A DNA stretch of 64,000 nt, from the NCBI RefSeq assembly GCF_963259705.1, contig NC_081841.1:31523358-31587357 (forward strand), read 5' to 3'. The first letter of the stretch is position 1. Each line of letters starts with the position of its first letter. The translations under genes and the position numbers were made by a program. Positions 13,500 to 23,725 of the stretch are shown here, piece by piece. The DNA comes from Myotis daubentonii (Eukaryota; Chordata; Mammalia; Chiroptera; Vespertilionidae). Below the pieces are notes generated by a model that had not been told where the DNA came from, did not search any database, and saw only the letters and a list, made by a program, of their open reading frames with translations.

Positions 13500-14005
13500 T
13501 TGGGATCCATGACCCTCTCTCATCTGCCTTTTCTACTCTGGACCTTTTCAAATGGCGACTTCTTATGTCACATCTATTTTCTAACTAATTTTAATTGCTG
13601 GTGCGTGCACTCTCTCACTTGGCTGTTCTCCCTCTCTCTCTGTTTTCCCATAGGCAGACCTCTACTCCTTGATTTTCTATTTCAGTGGCCAGATTATTGC
13701 CCCCTGGAGATCTCTATCCTGATCTCCAACCATTGTGAATAAATCTACCCATCTCCTACCTGCTTCATGATGCATTTTCTGATCATCCCATTTGGAAGTA
13801 CCTCCTTTTTCTGCATCTCCATAGCACTCTATCTGTTACTCTCCTGTGACACTTATACTTTCCATCTTGGATTGTGAATATTTTTATAAGTAAAGTGAGG
13901 TCTTTGAGGGGGGGTCTACGTATAATTGGCCCACATTTCCTTTGCTCTACATTGTTTATCATAGTGCCTTGTGGATAGTCAATAAATGTCTTTGGGTGAA
14001 TGCGA
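13500..14005 (+). repeat. L2 LINE 3' relic, plus strand
   Basis: Low-identity L2 signature: GATGCATTTTCTGATCATCC, ATCTCCATAGCACTCTATCT, TGAGGTCTTTGAGGG, then CATAGTGCCTTGTGGATAGT and CAATAAATGTCTTTGGGTGA at the 3' end. The 5' boundary is uncertain. Confidence 0.65.
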
Positions 14006-14261
14006 TAGTATAATTTACATATATATAGTACTTGGGAATTTAGAGACTACCATCTTAAGTGTATATTTCTCCTTAAATCTGATACCAAAGTGTGGATTTT
14101 GGTGGTAATCCCTCTTTTGTAGATGGCATCTGGGAGTTTATGGAGATAGGGTTGGGAAATGTCTATGGAGCTTTGTGAGCAATTCCGCTCCTGGTGAGTG
14201 GCGAGATGGGACTCTGAAATAAGCAGTGTAGAGATGAAAGGACCTCCGGGGCAACTAAATT

Positions 14262-14440
14262 CAAGGTTCTGAACCCTGGTTGCACCTTGGACTCACCTGA
14301 AGGTAATTAAAGATAAAATCACAACCTTCCCCACCCCCCCACCCCCGCCCCAACTAAGATGCTGATCTGATGGTCTGAGGGTGGGATCCACCCATTGGTA
14401 TTTTTACTTTTAAGTACAGTGATTTTGAAAAGTATTTTAT
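14262..14440 (+). mobile_element. MER5A-like hAT-Charlie MITE
   Basis: Contains GGTTCTGAACCCTGGTTGCA, CCTTGGACTCACCTGAAGG, a C-rich middle expanded to C-runs at 14330-14350, and CATTGGTATTTTTACTTTTA, in the order seen in MER5A. The 3' terminal inverted repeat is degraded. Confidence 0.75.
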
Positions 14441-15700
14441 TTTATGGGAGAAATTTATGAATAGAGATTTATGCTTTCTATTATAAACACATTAAACATT
14501 TTGAACTAATCATTTAGAGAGTATTTTTTTTTTATAAAATGGAATTTTTATTTTTTCCTAGTTCTACAGTATTGTTAAAAATTATTTCCTGATGCCGGTT
14601 TGAAAAATAGGTCTATATACTGGTTGTAAGAGAAAAACTTTTCAGAGGCACAGATTTATATTGATCTAATCCTAACTCTCAGCTATCAGAGTTAAACGAT
14701 TTATAATGTGGTACTTTAAGTCAGCACACATTTCTGAGAAATATAAACTTTTGAACCAGTAAAAATTATATTTAAAGCTCACGAAAGGATATAACTTTTT
14801 ATATTAATGAGAACTATTTGTTGAAAGAGAATTATAAAGGAATTGAGAAATAATATGTAACTCCCACTCACATAGTAGCATCTTATTTTTCTCTTAAGGA
14901 ATGCCATTCCATGGATTTTTATTGTTGCTGCTAAATTGGTAACTGAATTTATTTCATTTTCTTAGTGTGTGGGTGTGTACGTAGTATACAGACTTTAAGC
15001 TTTTCTTGGGGCTCAAGGTCTTCATTCAATTTGCATTATTTTAAAATGCAGCCATACAATAACATCCTTAGAGACCATTAAAATGTTTAGAGTTAGTTTC
15101 CTGATGCTGAATGGCTCAATCTTTGATGCTTCTATACTATTATGTATGCCTCTTTACATTTTTATTCCCTCCCTTTGGATAGTTAGCTATCCAAAGTGTT
15201 TAGCATATATCGTTGATTCTGTTGTAAGGAAGAATTGTTAAGTTTGGAGGGAGAACACTTAACCACTCTCTTTAACAGTCTTATTTATTCACACTTGTAG
15301 TCAGTGAGCTCTAGTTGGAGGCCTGAGGGTGACAAAAGGTTTCCCTATGTAGGACAGAGTTTAGGATTTGTGTCCACAATTGTATTTACCATTTAGGGGC
15401 CTTTTCCCCATTACAGCTGGATTTACACCTGTGTTATGAATGGAAGAATTGGTTGGAATTGCTCCCTAAAGGAAATGAAGACACTTAACATCAGAATGCT
15501 CAAAATGATTATTCCGTGGTAAAGGAGATTTAGAAGTATGACAACCTAAATTTTGTCTTCTTTAGAAGATAAAATAATAGCATTTATTTTTATTTCAGGG
15601 CTAGTTCAAATCTGAGTTTTAAATTAAAAAAAAAAATTTGAACCATTAGTTAAAATTTTTCTTTAAAATTTTTTAGAGGAGCATTCACATTTAATCTCAC
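14441..15700. other. No feature recognised
   Basis: A/T-rich throughout; no repeat family, RNA gene or coding frame could be supported. Confidence 0.4.
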
Positions 15701-15702
15701 AT

Positions 15703-15761
15703 ATTTGTGTGTGTGTGTGTGTGTGTGCGTGTGTGTGTGTGCGCGCGCGTGTACGTGTGTT
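15703..15761 (+). repeat. (TG)n / (GC) compound microsatellite
   Basis: GTGT repeats with embedded GCGCGCGC and GTACGTGTG. The alternating purine-pyrimidine pattern is prone to Z-DNA. Confidence 0.9.
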
Positions 15762-15997
15762 ATTGTCAACTGATGATCATTGGCACCAATTCAATGCCAA
15801 CAGTAATCCCCAATTGGGATGCAGTGAAGACAGAAACTTCTTTTAGTGTGAAACAGCTGATTGCAAAACATGTCTCTCCAGTGTTTCAGATCAGTGGGGG
15901 AGAAGCAGTCTTCAGCCTTCCATGGAAAGGGAAAGTATCCTTCTGAGCCAGAGGAGAGGTGGCTTAAATGGACAGGAGTCCCTACCCCTGGTTCCTG

Positions 15998-16276
15998 ATT
16001 GGTTCTTTCTTATGCCAATGAAGACTCTGAATCCTTGTGGTTTGATTGGCCCAAAAGGCACTGTCCTAATTGGTCAGAATAGAGGCACTCTGATTGGTCA
16101 GAGTTGTACAGCTCTGATGGAATGGGGAAAGCCTCAGTCCTATTGGTTGAAATAGGATTCCAGAAACTCCTTTATAAGGGTTGGCTCAGATGGCAGAAAC
16201 ACAGTGCAAACAGGCAGTTCACTAATGAAGTATTTCCCTTCAAAGGCTATTCATGGAATTTTTCTTTGGCAGGTAA
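15998..16276 (+). promoter_or_regulatory. Promoter-like block: five ATTGG boxes, TATA, splice donor
   Basis: Five ATTGG (inverted CCAAT) pentamers occur at 15998, 16045, 16069, 16093 and 16142, four of them inside GATTGGT/ATTGGTC-like contexts at 24-49-bp spacing. A TTTATAAGG TATA-like motif follows at 16171-16179, and a consensus splice donor CAG|GTAAGC has its GT at 16273. CCAAT boxes bind NF-Y; arrays upstream of a TATA box are typical of retroviral LTRs and of some cellular promoters. I see no flanking short duplication that would prove an LTR. Whether it is an ancient LTR promoter or a cellular promoter with a first exon is inference. Confidence 0.35.
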
Positions 16277-16289
16277 GCTTGCATATCCA

Positions 16290-17465
16290 AAGTGAAATCA
16301 TTTGGCCTGACTCCTGGAAAAGAATAATTTACAAGATAGAAAAATGTAGGGCAGCTTTTGAGCATTCTAGTGTTAGAATTTGGGAGAAACTAAAATAGAG
16401 AAATCATATGCCATATTAATAGGAATGTGTTATTTTCTTAAACTTCATTGATATTTTAATAAATTATTTTGTTTCTTTTAATAAGTTCACTTAGTTTATA
16501 ACTTTATTACAGGGGGAAATATTACTCTTGCTCTATTACTGAGTTAAGTTTTTGCAAAAGTGACTTAATTACAATTTTGGAGCTTCATTGGCTTAAAAAT
16601 AATTGAGAACTGGAGTTAATAAAACCATGCATATGTAGAAAGCCATATAATTGTAGGTACGGAAAAGAAACAAGACAACTTTGGTAATTTATAAGTTAAA
16701 AATATAATACTGTAATTTCTTTGAGGGAAGGAACCACATCTCTTAATTTTTTTCTTTATCCTGAATTGAACCTAACCAAATATTATGTACATGGTAGGAT
16801 ACTCATTAAAACTTTGTATTGATTATTGATTATAAAATAAATACATTGAATAGGACTATTCTAACTCAGTTTGTCCTTATCTAGTATATCTCTTATGGAT
16901 TCTAGTATTTCTCTTGTAATATGTCTTTAATGTTTCTCTTACGGAAGTAGCCATTCTTAAAGATTTAACTCTTTGACCTGCCATCCTCGATTACCTTATT
17001 TGTGTATATCCAAATTATTTTCCTGATGAAGCATGATTCATATTCCTTGGGCTGTTGGCTACTTGCCAAACACCGTCGGTTGTCCACATCTGTAGCTTAT
17101 ACATCGGGGGGTGGAAGGAGCTAGCACTGCTCCTTTCTTAAAACGTGCATTTGTTTACTGGCTAATGCCTGACAAATCAATTGCTAATGGTTCCCTACTG
17201 CTTCCTGACTCAAATACGAGGTTTTCTGTTGGCTTCGTTTATCTCTTTCCCAAACATTTATTTTGACAAACTGTTTTATTCAGAGAATAAATGTAAGATC
17301 AGCTTTTCTTCATAAAGCTTTGAATTAGGTGTGAAAGAGAGAGAAGTGGGAGATGACATGGAAAAAGAGAAATAGGAAGTGTAATTCATGCTACTTAAAC
17401 TACTACTTCTTATCAATCCTTCCCTGCCCCCTTAGCATTTTCTCTCCATTTTTGTTATATGTGTA
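16290..17465. other. No feature recognised
   Basis: Follows the promoter-like block. I found no downstream exon, repeat family or polyadenylation signal tied to it. Confidence 0.35.
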
Positions 17466-17852
17466 GTAATGCTGTGGTGCATGGATTCGTGCACATTGAA
17501 AAGAAATTAATTAGAAGGTGGCTGGCAGGGCGGGACTGTGCAAGACAGGCCGGACTCGCCCTGGAGCCAACCTCCTGCGGTCCCTCCCTGGCTGGCCGCA
17601 CCTAGAGCTGTGCCACAGCTCGAAAGCCATCTGCGGAGTGAGACAGGTCCCTCAGGCAGGAGGGGACCGGTCCCTCAGCCTGGCCTGCAGGGATCAGGCT
17701 GAAAACGCTCTCTGACATCTCATGAGGGGCCCCAGGTTGCAAGAGTGTGGTTCTCTGGAAATGCACCCCGGAATCTGGCTCCCTCCTCTCTGGTTCCTGC
17801 ATTGAGTGTCTGCCCCCTGGTGGTCATTGTGCATCATAGCTACCGGTTGATA
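17466..17852 (-). mobile_element. Helitron (HeliBat type), 5'-truncated, minus strand
   Basis: The plus strand starts with the reversed 3' hairpin region (TGGTGCATGGATTCGTGCAC), then ATTGAAAAGAAATTAATTAG as in the copy at 53993. A GC-rich body follows, then GTCTGCCCCCTGGTGGTCAT and CATCATAGCTACCGGTTGAT. The family's usual 5' end (CGATTTGCATATTAG...TATATAGGA on this strand) is missing after 17852, so the element is truncated. Confidence 0.75.
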
Positions 17853-18159
17853 AGTTTCCCACCCAAAACAATAATTCCTTTAGTATTTCTGTGACAAATA
17901 TTTATTTATTCAGTATTTGAATACCTCAAATTACATTGAGCACACCACATTTAAATCAAAGGGTGCATTAGAAAGAGAAGGGGGGGAAATGGTGGTAAAG
18001 TGATATATTAATTAGTTGGTCATGGTAATCATTTTATGATGTATATCAAACCATGATGTTGCACCACTTAAATATATACAATTTATATTAGTCAATCAAA
18101 TATTAATAAAACTGGGAAGAATAAAAGAAAAGAAGAACTTTGGATCCAAATGAACATAG
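17853..18159. other. No feature recognised
   Basis: A/T-rich flank of the truncated Helitron; its missing 5' terminus is not found here. Confidence 0.4.
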
Positions 18160-18350
18160 CTGCAAATTATACTTCTGCTACTTAATAACTGTTTGATATT
18201 GGGCAAGTCAGTGCATTTCTTAGCTTTGGTTTTCCATCTATTAAGTGAAAATTAAAATCCTAGCTCTGTAGTTTTATTGAGTAATAATAAAAATAGATTA
18301 CCTCATATATAAAACATTTAATAAAACACTGCTATAGATAGGGTGGTTAT
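18160..18350 (+). repeat. MIR relic, plus strand
   Basis: Landmarks TTCTGCTACTTAATAACTGT, ATTGGGCAAGTCAGTGCATT, TTCTTAGCTTTGGTTTTCC and AAAATAGATTACCTCATATA give the MIR order with heavy divergence. Confidence 0.65.
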
Positions 18351-19080
18351 TATGTTGAGTCAAAAACTGCCTGTTGTTACTTCAAATTCTTTTTTCATAT
18401 TTATTTTGTAGTCTACATAATAAGTTTAAGTAGTGAAAAATTATTATAGTGAAAAACTGTCACCTCTTAGCACTCTCAAGTCTCCCCTGGCTAAAGACGT
18501 CCACCAATTCAGTTGCTCTTTGTTGGGCTTGATTTTCATATCTGTTGACGTGTTTCCTCTTCCTGGAATGCAACTGTCATTGATTCCCACTGAGGTATTG
18601 GGCTGCACTTAACTACAGACATCTTCTGGAAGCCACAGTTGGTTGCTATGACCCTACGTCTTAACTGTACTCAGACTCAAGCTGAGCAATGAAATTCTGA
18701 CCCAGGGATTTGGAATTGGGGCCAAGTGTGAGTTAAGTCAATCTTTTTCAAAATGCAAAAGCCCGGTTGCAACTCAGCTATCGAGTTCATGAGCCTATAA
18801 AGGCAAATTGCAGAAAGAATGAAGCAGATAAGGGACATGGGGGAAAGGAAGAGAGATCTCAGTCACCTCAGACCTTTCATGATGCTGGTTTCACTTCTTC
18901 CCTGAGGCTCACTATGTTCCTGCCCTGCAGTCTATGGATAACTCTGCCCTGAACTATATTAAGTTAGCTCCTGTAATTGCAATTACTGTTTTCCATCAAA
19001 AGAGGCTGTTCATTTTAAGACCAACCCAATTGAAGGATATCAAAACGTAAAGAAATATTTTGACAAAACTATATTTTATT
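18351..19080. other. No feature recognised
   Basis: The 18470-18950 part has higher complexity than its surroundings but matches no family I know; no splice-flanked frame was supported. Confidence 0.35.
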
Positions 19081-19095
19081 TATCTTTCTTTTTTT

Positions 19096-19288
19096 TATAA
19101 GTATCTTTTTACTTCAGAGAGGAAGGGAGAGGGAGAGAGAAATAGAAACATCAATGATGAGAGAGAATCATTGATCGGCTGCCTCCTGCCCCCCACTGGG
19201 GATCGAGCCTGCAACCCTGACCGGGAATTGAACTGTGACCTCCAAGTTTATAGGTCGACACTCAACCACTGAGCCATGCCAGGTGGGC
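19096..19288 (-). mobile_element. Ves SINE, older subtype, minus strand
   Basis: Minus-strand head AGCCCACCTGGCATGGCTCA, then CACTCAACC/GGTCGACA-type B region and GATGTTTCTATTTCTCTC tract. The flanks TATCTTTCTTTTT (19081-19093) and TATTTTTCTTTTT (from about 19289) match at 12 of 13 and are the likely TSD. Confidence 0.85.
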
Positions 19289-19644
19289 TATTTTTCTTTT
19301 TAAAAAATTATTGACAAAGCTGTATTGTAAAAACGTCTCTATTAAGATGTTGGGCTCAGAATGGAACATGGCTGTCCCTTTCCCCCTAAATGGTGACACT
19401 AAAATAAAAACCAGCACATTTCCTGTTTGATCCACCGAGCCCCTATCTGTTGCCTCCAGCTGCCTATGAAACATTTCCACTTCGATGTCCCTATCTAACG
19501 TATTTGACAATTGATTTTCTTCTCCTCTGTCAGGCTAGATCTACTTAATTTCAACTTTCCTCCCTTCCTAGCTACTTATCTAAGATTAATTTGGAATTCT
19601 TTTCTCATTCTTCCCTTAATTTTATTCTGAATGAAATTGTTGCC

Positions 19645-20260
19645 TTTCTTCTTTTTAATTATTACTTTAAATTGTGGTATAATAGACATAACATAAAATT
19701 TACATCTTAACCATTTTTAAATGTACAGTTTAGTGATAAGTATATTCACATTGTTGGGCAACCACCGTTATCATCAGGTCTGTAGGACACTTTTCATCTT
19801 GAAAAACTGAAATTCTGCACCCATTAGACTCGCATTCCTCACATTTCCCAGTCCCTATAAATGTACTTTCTTTTTTTAAAAATATATTTTATTGATTTTT
19901 TACAGAGAAGAAGGGACAGGGATAGAAAGTCAGAAACATCGATGAGAGAGATCAATCAGCTGCCTCCTGCACACCCCCCAGTGGGGACGTGCCCACAACC
20001 AAGGTACATGCCCTTGACCAGAATTGAACCCGGGACCCTTGAGTCCGCAGGCCAACGCTCTATCCACTGAGCCAAACCGGTTCGGCTAAATGTACTTTCT
20101 GTGTCCCTGCATTTGACTACTCTAGGTACCTTATATAAGTGGATTTATGTAGTATTTGTCTTCTTGTGACTGACTTATTTCATTTAGTATAATGCCCTCC
20201 AATTCATTCATGTTGTAGCATATGTCAGAATTTTGGCATTTCTTATGTTGATATTATTTA
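19645..20260 (-). mobile_element. Old L1M 3' region, minus strand, split by a Ves SINE
   Basis: Plus-strand landmarks: AAATTGTGGTATAATAGACA, TAAAATTTACATCTTAACC, ATTGTTGGGCAACCACCGTT, then after the SINE GACTACTCTAGGTACCTTAT and CATTCATGTTGTAGCATATG. The same part of L1 as at 11430. The SINE at 19872-20087 interrupts it, so the L1M is the older element. Confidence 0.85.
19872..20087 (-). mobile_element. Ves SINE, minus strand, nested in L1M
   Basis: Complete element with minus-strand head AGCCGAACCGGTTTGGCTCA and an AATAAAATATATTTTT tail. A perfect 13-bp TSD AAATGTACTTTCT lies at 19859-19871 and 20088-20100. It is the second young-looking Ves copy of the same subtype as 10849. Confidence 0.96.
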
Positions 20261-20400
20261 GTGATTTACCTTTTTTTTTATTTATCCTCTCTTTGGTAAC
20301 TAAGGGCCCAAGCCTTTATCACTTTACACATGAGTTACTGAAATGATGTCGTACGTCTCCAGAGATTCTCTCCCTGCTTACAAGCATAATCTATAATGCA

Positions 20401-20406
20401 CAAGTA
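20401..20406 (+). repeat. 6-bp target duplication of LTR A1
   Basis: CAAGTA here is repeated exactly at 21259-21264, directly bracketing the TG...CA ends of the LTR. Six-base duplications are characteristic of class II (beta-like) endogenous retroviruses. Confidence 0.9.
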
Positions 20407-21258
20407 TGCTGGGAGCCGGTCCATCCTTGCTGTTTCAAGGGACCTGGCATATATGGCATACGGTTCTTAATATGTTTGCTCACCTTCTTGGCGCTGTGTT
20501 TTAACCAAGGTCACCTCTCCGAGAAAGGTTGTTTCCCCACGTAGGAATTTTTCCCTGATGTCAGGGAGGGGATGCCTCTCCTAGAAAGGTTGTTTCCCCA
20601 GGTAGGAATTTTTCCCTGAAGTCAGGGAGGGGATGAAACTCCTTAACTAAGTGCCAGGCGGGTAGTTAATCACTACAAACAATCATGCTTAAGCTACATA
20701 ATCTTTACTCCCTGGAATGGAGATAAGAAACGCCCTAACCTTTGTAATAGAGATTGATAGGATTGAATCAACTGGTATAAATACAGATGTAACCAGACAG
20801 AGAGACAGAACTTCAGACACAGAACTCAGAACACAGGGCTTGGAAGACAGGACCAAGAGAAACAGAGCCTAGGCACAGAACCTACACAGAACGTTCTCTA
20901 GGGACAGAAGAACTTCGCTGGCGAGAGCATGCCGGAGGATCCTGGACAGGGACTGGCCTCGGAGCCTGGAGGCGGAGCCTGGCGAGAGAGCATGGCAGGG
21001 GATCCTGTACTGAACCTGACTGCGGAGATTGGCAGGAGAGCCTGACTAGAACCTGGTGACTGGACCTGCCTGGAGAACCTGGACAGAACCTGGCTGGAGA
21101 TCCTAAGCAGAACCTCTCTGGAGATCGAGACCAGAACTTGGCTGGAGATCCTGGCTAGGCTGCTGATCAACTGAACGCTGTCTCCGTGTCATTCCTTCTT
21201 CGCCGACTCCGTCCACACCTTTGGGAACCCCTGGACCTGCTGGGGTTGGACCCCGGCA
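20407..21258 (+). mobile_element. Solo LTR A1, class II ERV-like
   Basis: An 852-bp unit that starts TGCTGGGAGCCGGTCC and ends GGACCCCGGCA, flanked by an exact 6-bp TSD. No gag, pol or env sequence is attached and no partner LTR lies nearby, so it is a solo LTR. A TATA box (TATAAATA, 20776-20783) gives the plus orientation. About 475 bp follow the TATA, filled from about 20930 to 21160 by degenerate ~20-25-bp repeats of the type GAACCTGGCTGGAGATCC. A 61-bp head-to-tail duplication (20514-20574 and 20575-20635) in the upstream part is absent from the sister LTR at 56875. Confidence 0.9.
20514..20635 (+). repeat. 61-bp tandem duplication inside LTR A1
   Basis: Two 61-bp copies, each starting CCTCTCC and ending GGGAGGGGATG, with only a few mismatches. 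LTR A2 has a single copy at the matching place, so the duplication arose in A1 or its sublineage. It lies upstream of the TATA box, where duplicated enhancers are common in retroviral LTRs. Confidence 0.9.
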
Positions 21259-21264
21259 CAAGTA

Positions 21265-22839
21265 ATCTTTAAAAATCATGGCTTTCATCCAGTTATTGCT
21301 CACAGGTCTACTATGACTGGGGCCCCATGTGTGGTTGGTACAGCATATAGGTCCTGAATAGGCCCCTTCTTGCTAAAAACATTGCATTTCCTCACCTCAT
21401 ATTTCTTGTCTAGGTTCTTCTACTTAATCTTTGAATTCTTCATAATCTAGTTAAAGTCTTTCTTTTAATTATCTCATTATCATGTACTTTAATTCACGTA
21501 CCACCATTATTAGCTAAGAGTCTTCATTTGAGCCAGATAGTTGTTTTACTTTAAAAAATTCAGTGATTATACTTGTCTTTTCCTCTTTTAACCTTTAATT
21601 CCTCTCCTGAAAATACTTGCTTCTCATGACCTATCTGAGTACCATGCATTCTGTACAGCTCACCTTTTTCATGAAAACTTCACAACTGTTACAGCTCTAT
21701 ATGTAGTTCATAGTCACAATCTGATACTTAAACCCTATTACTAGAGATTATGTCCTACTAGTTAGTAGTTTCTAACTAGATTGCAGTTTCTTGAAAACTA
21801 ACGCTTGTTATATATAGCTCCACATTAACAAGCAAAGTGCAAATATGCATTAAGTAGGCAATAAATACTCGTGTTAGTGGCATATTTATGTTAATAGTAC
21901 AATAGTAGAATAAATTATAGACCTGCCATAAAAGCTTTCATGACATGACTCATTTTCTATTTCACTGTTGTTTCTAAACCACCCACCCTTAATTTACTTG
22001 TAAATGTTTTTAAGTTTGAAAACATTTAAGAAAATTACTAGTGTTCTTTTTTTCCTCCTGAACAGCACATACGCATTTTATTTAATGTAATCTATATTTA
22101 GCCTACCGTCATTCAAAAATGAGAAGTATCTGATATATCTATAGGTAATTAAATACATATCCATGAAAGGGAAGGAAAAAAAAAAACTACAAAAAAGTCC
22201 ACCTGAATCCACTGTTGGCAGAAAGGCATAGATTGCTGTTATAGCGTTGGAAATGTTGGACCTCCTACATAGGTGGAATATGGGTATTGTGTAAAGAATA
22301 TTGTTCAGTCCTTTTGTTTTTTGTTTCTTTTGAACTGCACTGTCTTCCTTAACTTCTCTATTATTTTTCTGAAACTCAAACTCAAGGTCATTGTTGAGGG
22401 GAAAGGATGATTGTTACCTATCTTTTTCCTCCAACTCAGATGGGTGCCCTTATCAGTTTGGCCTCAATTTCCCTTCTTTCTATTAATATTGAACTGCATC
22501 ATACTAGCTGCAAGACATGAAATACTATAATTAGAGTGAGGGAGTGCAAGTTTGAGGTTTATAGATACTAGTATATTAGCTCATATCACAATGGGGCATA
22601 CAGCAGATATTGTATAATTAAGTTCAGTAATAATGCATTGAAACACCAATTGTGTCTTCTGCTGGAATGAAGTAATGAAGAAACTAACATCATTCTGACC
22701 TTGTGGACTATAGTCTAGTAGGAATATATCAATTAACTATAAGTATGTGAATATGATGAATGGGATGTGGGCTACTGATTGCTGAGGGAGATACCTTGTT
22801 TATGGGGTTGGTAAAAGCCTTTGAGAAAGTGGTTCTTTG
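21265..22839. other. No feature recognised
   Basis: A/T-rich; an A-run at 22177-22186 is the only simple repeat. No repeat family was identified. Confidence 0.35.
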
Positions 22840-22931
22840 GTATATATATATAACATTATTGTATTTTTATATTATATTATATATATAATATTATATTTTT
22901 ATATTATATTATATTAATTATATTATATTCC
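22840..22931. repeat. AT-only palindromic tract
   Basis: Long stretch of TATATA, TTATATTATAT and ATATAATATTAT repeats with strong self-complementarity, able to form cruciforms. It is interrupted only by short T-runs and a single C and G. Confidence 0.85.
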
Positions 22932-23574
22932 TGTAAGACCCCCAAGGAAGGGTTCAGAAAATAACTAGGCTAAAGGCAGTAGATGAGACACAAGTCCTGG
23001 CAGGGAGTACAGATTTTAGAATCCTCTCTACGTATGTCCAGGAAGACCATGGCAGAAGACAAAATTTCTTGGGGGTTTGTAGAAAGGAAGCGCTCTTGAG
23101 AATATGGATATCAAGCAAGAGAACAGAGGTGCATTTAGGGCCAAGAACTGTAGATTTAAAATCATATAACAGGAAATATCTCATACCTCATCCAATCTGA
23201 TAGAGTAAAAATAAAGATGAGTCAAATGAGATCTTGTTAGACTCAGTGATTTTCTGTGTCATGCATAGAAAGTCTCCCAAGTGTACCTGTCCAGTGTAGG
23301 TTTATAAAATCCAGTTCAGCCTCTTATTGGTATTTTGTTTGCATTGAATTATAAATTGTAGGGATGTAAGAAATTTTTTCCTATCCTCTTTGGTGGCAGT
23401 AAAATTTGATACCTCTTAAGTAACCAAATTTAAGTATATATGTTGTCTCTGCTGCTTATAAAAATATCAAATAAAATAATTTCCTGGACATTGCCTCTAA
23501 GTTGTTTTCCCTAGTTGCTCAGCCTGTTGTTTCTCTGTGCTTAGAATATCATTTACTTCCTTTCATAGGCCTTA
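22932..23574. other. No feature recognised
   Basis: A minus-strand open frame at 22954-23184 (76 codons) has no recognisable domain. Confidence 0.4.
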
Positions 23575-23725
23575 TTGGTCTCTCTTACTAGACTTCAGGG
23601 TTTCCTGCGGGCAGCTTCTCTTTCTCATCTAATCATTCATTGAATCCAGAGAAACACACAGTGCCTGGCAAAAAAAAAAAAAAAAAAAAAAAAATTAGAT
23701 ATGACTGGCTTAATGAATGAAACCT
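23575..23725 (+). repeat. L2 3' relic carrying an A25 run
   Basis: CTTACTAGACTTCAGGGTTT, CAGTGCCTGGCA and TTAATGAATGAAA fit an L2 3' end in order. Where the family usually reads CACATAGTAGG after GTGCCTGGC, this copy has 25 uninterrupted A (23670-23694). The homopolymer therefore looks like an expansion inside an old LINE, not a fresh retroposon tail. Confidence 0.6.
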
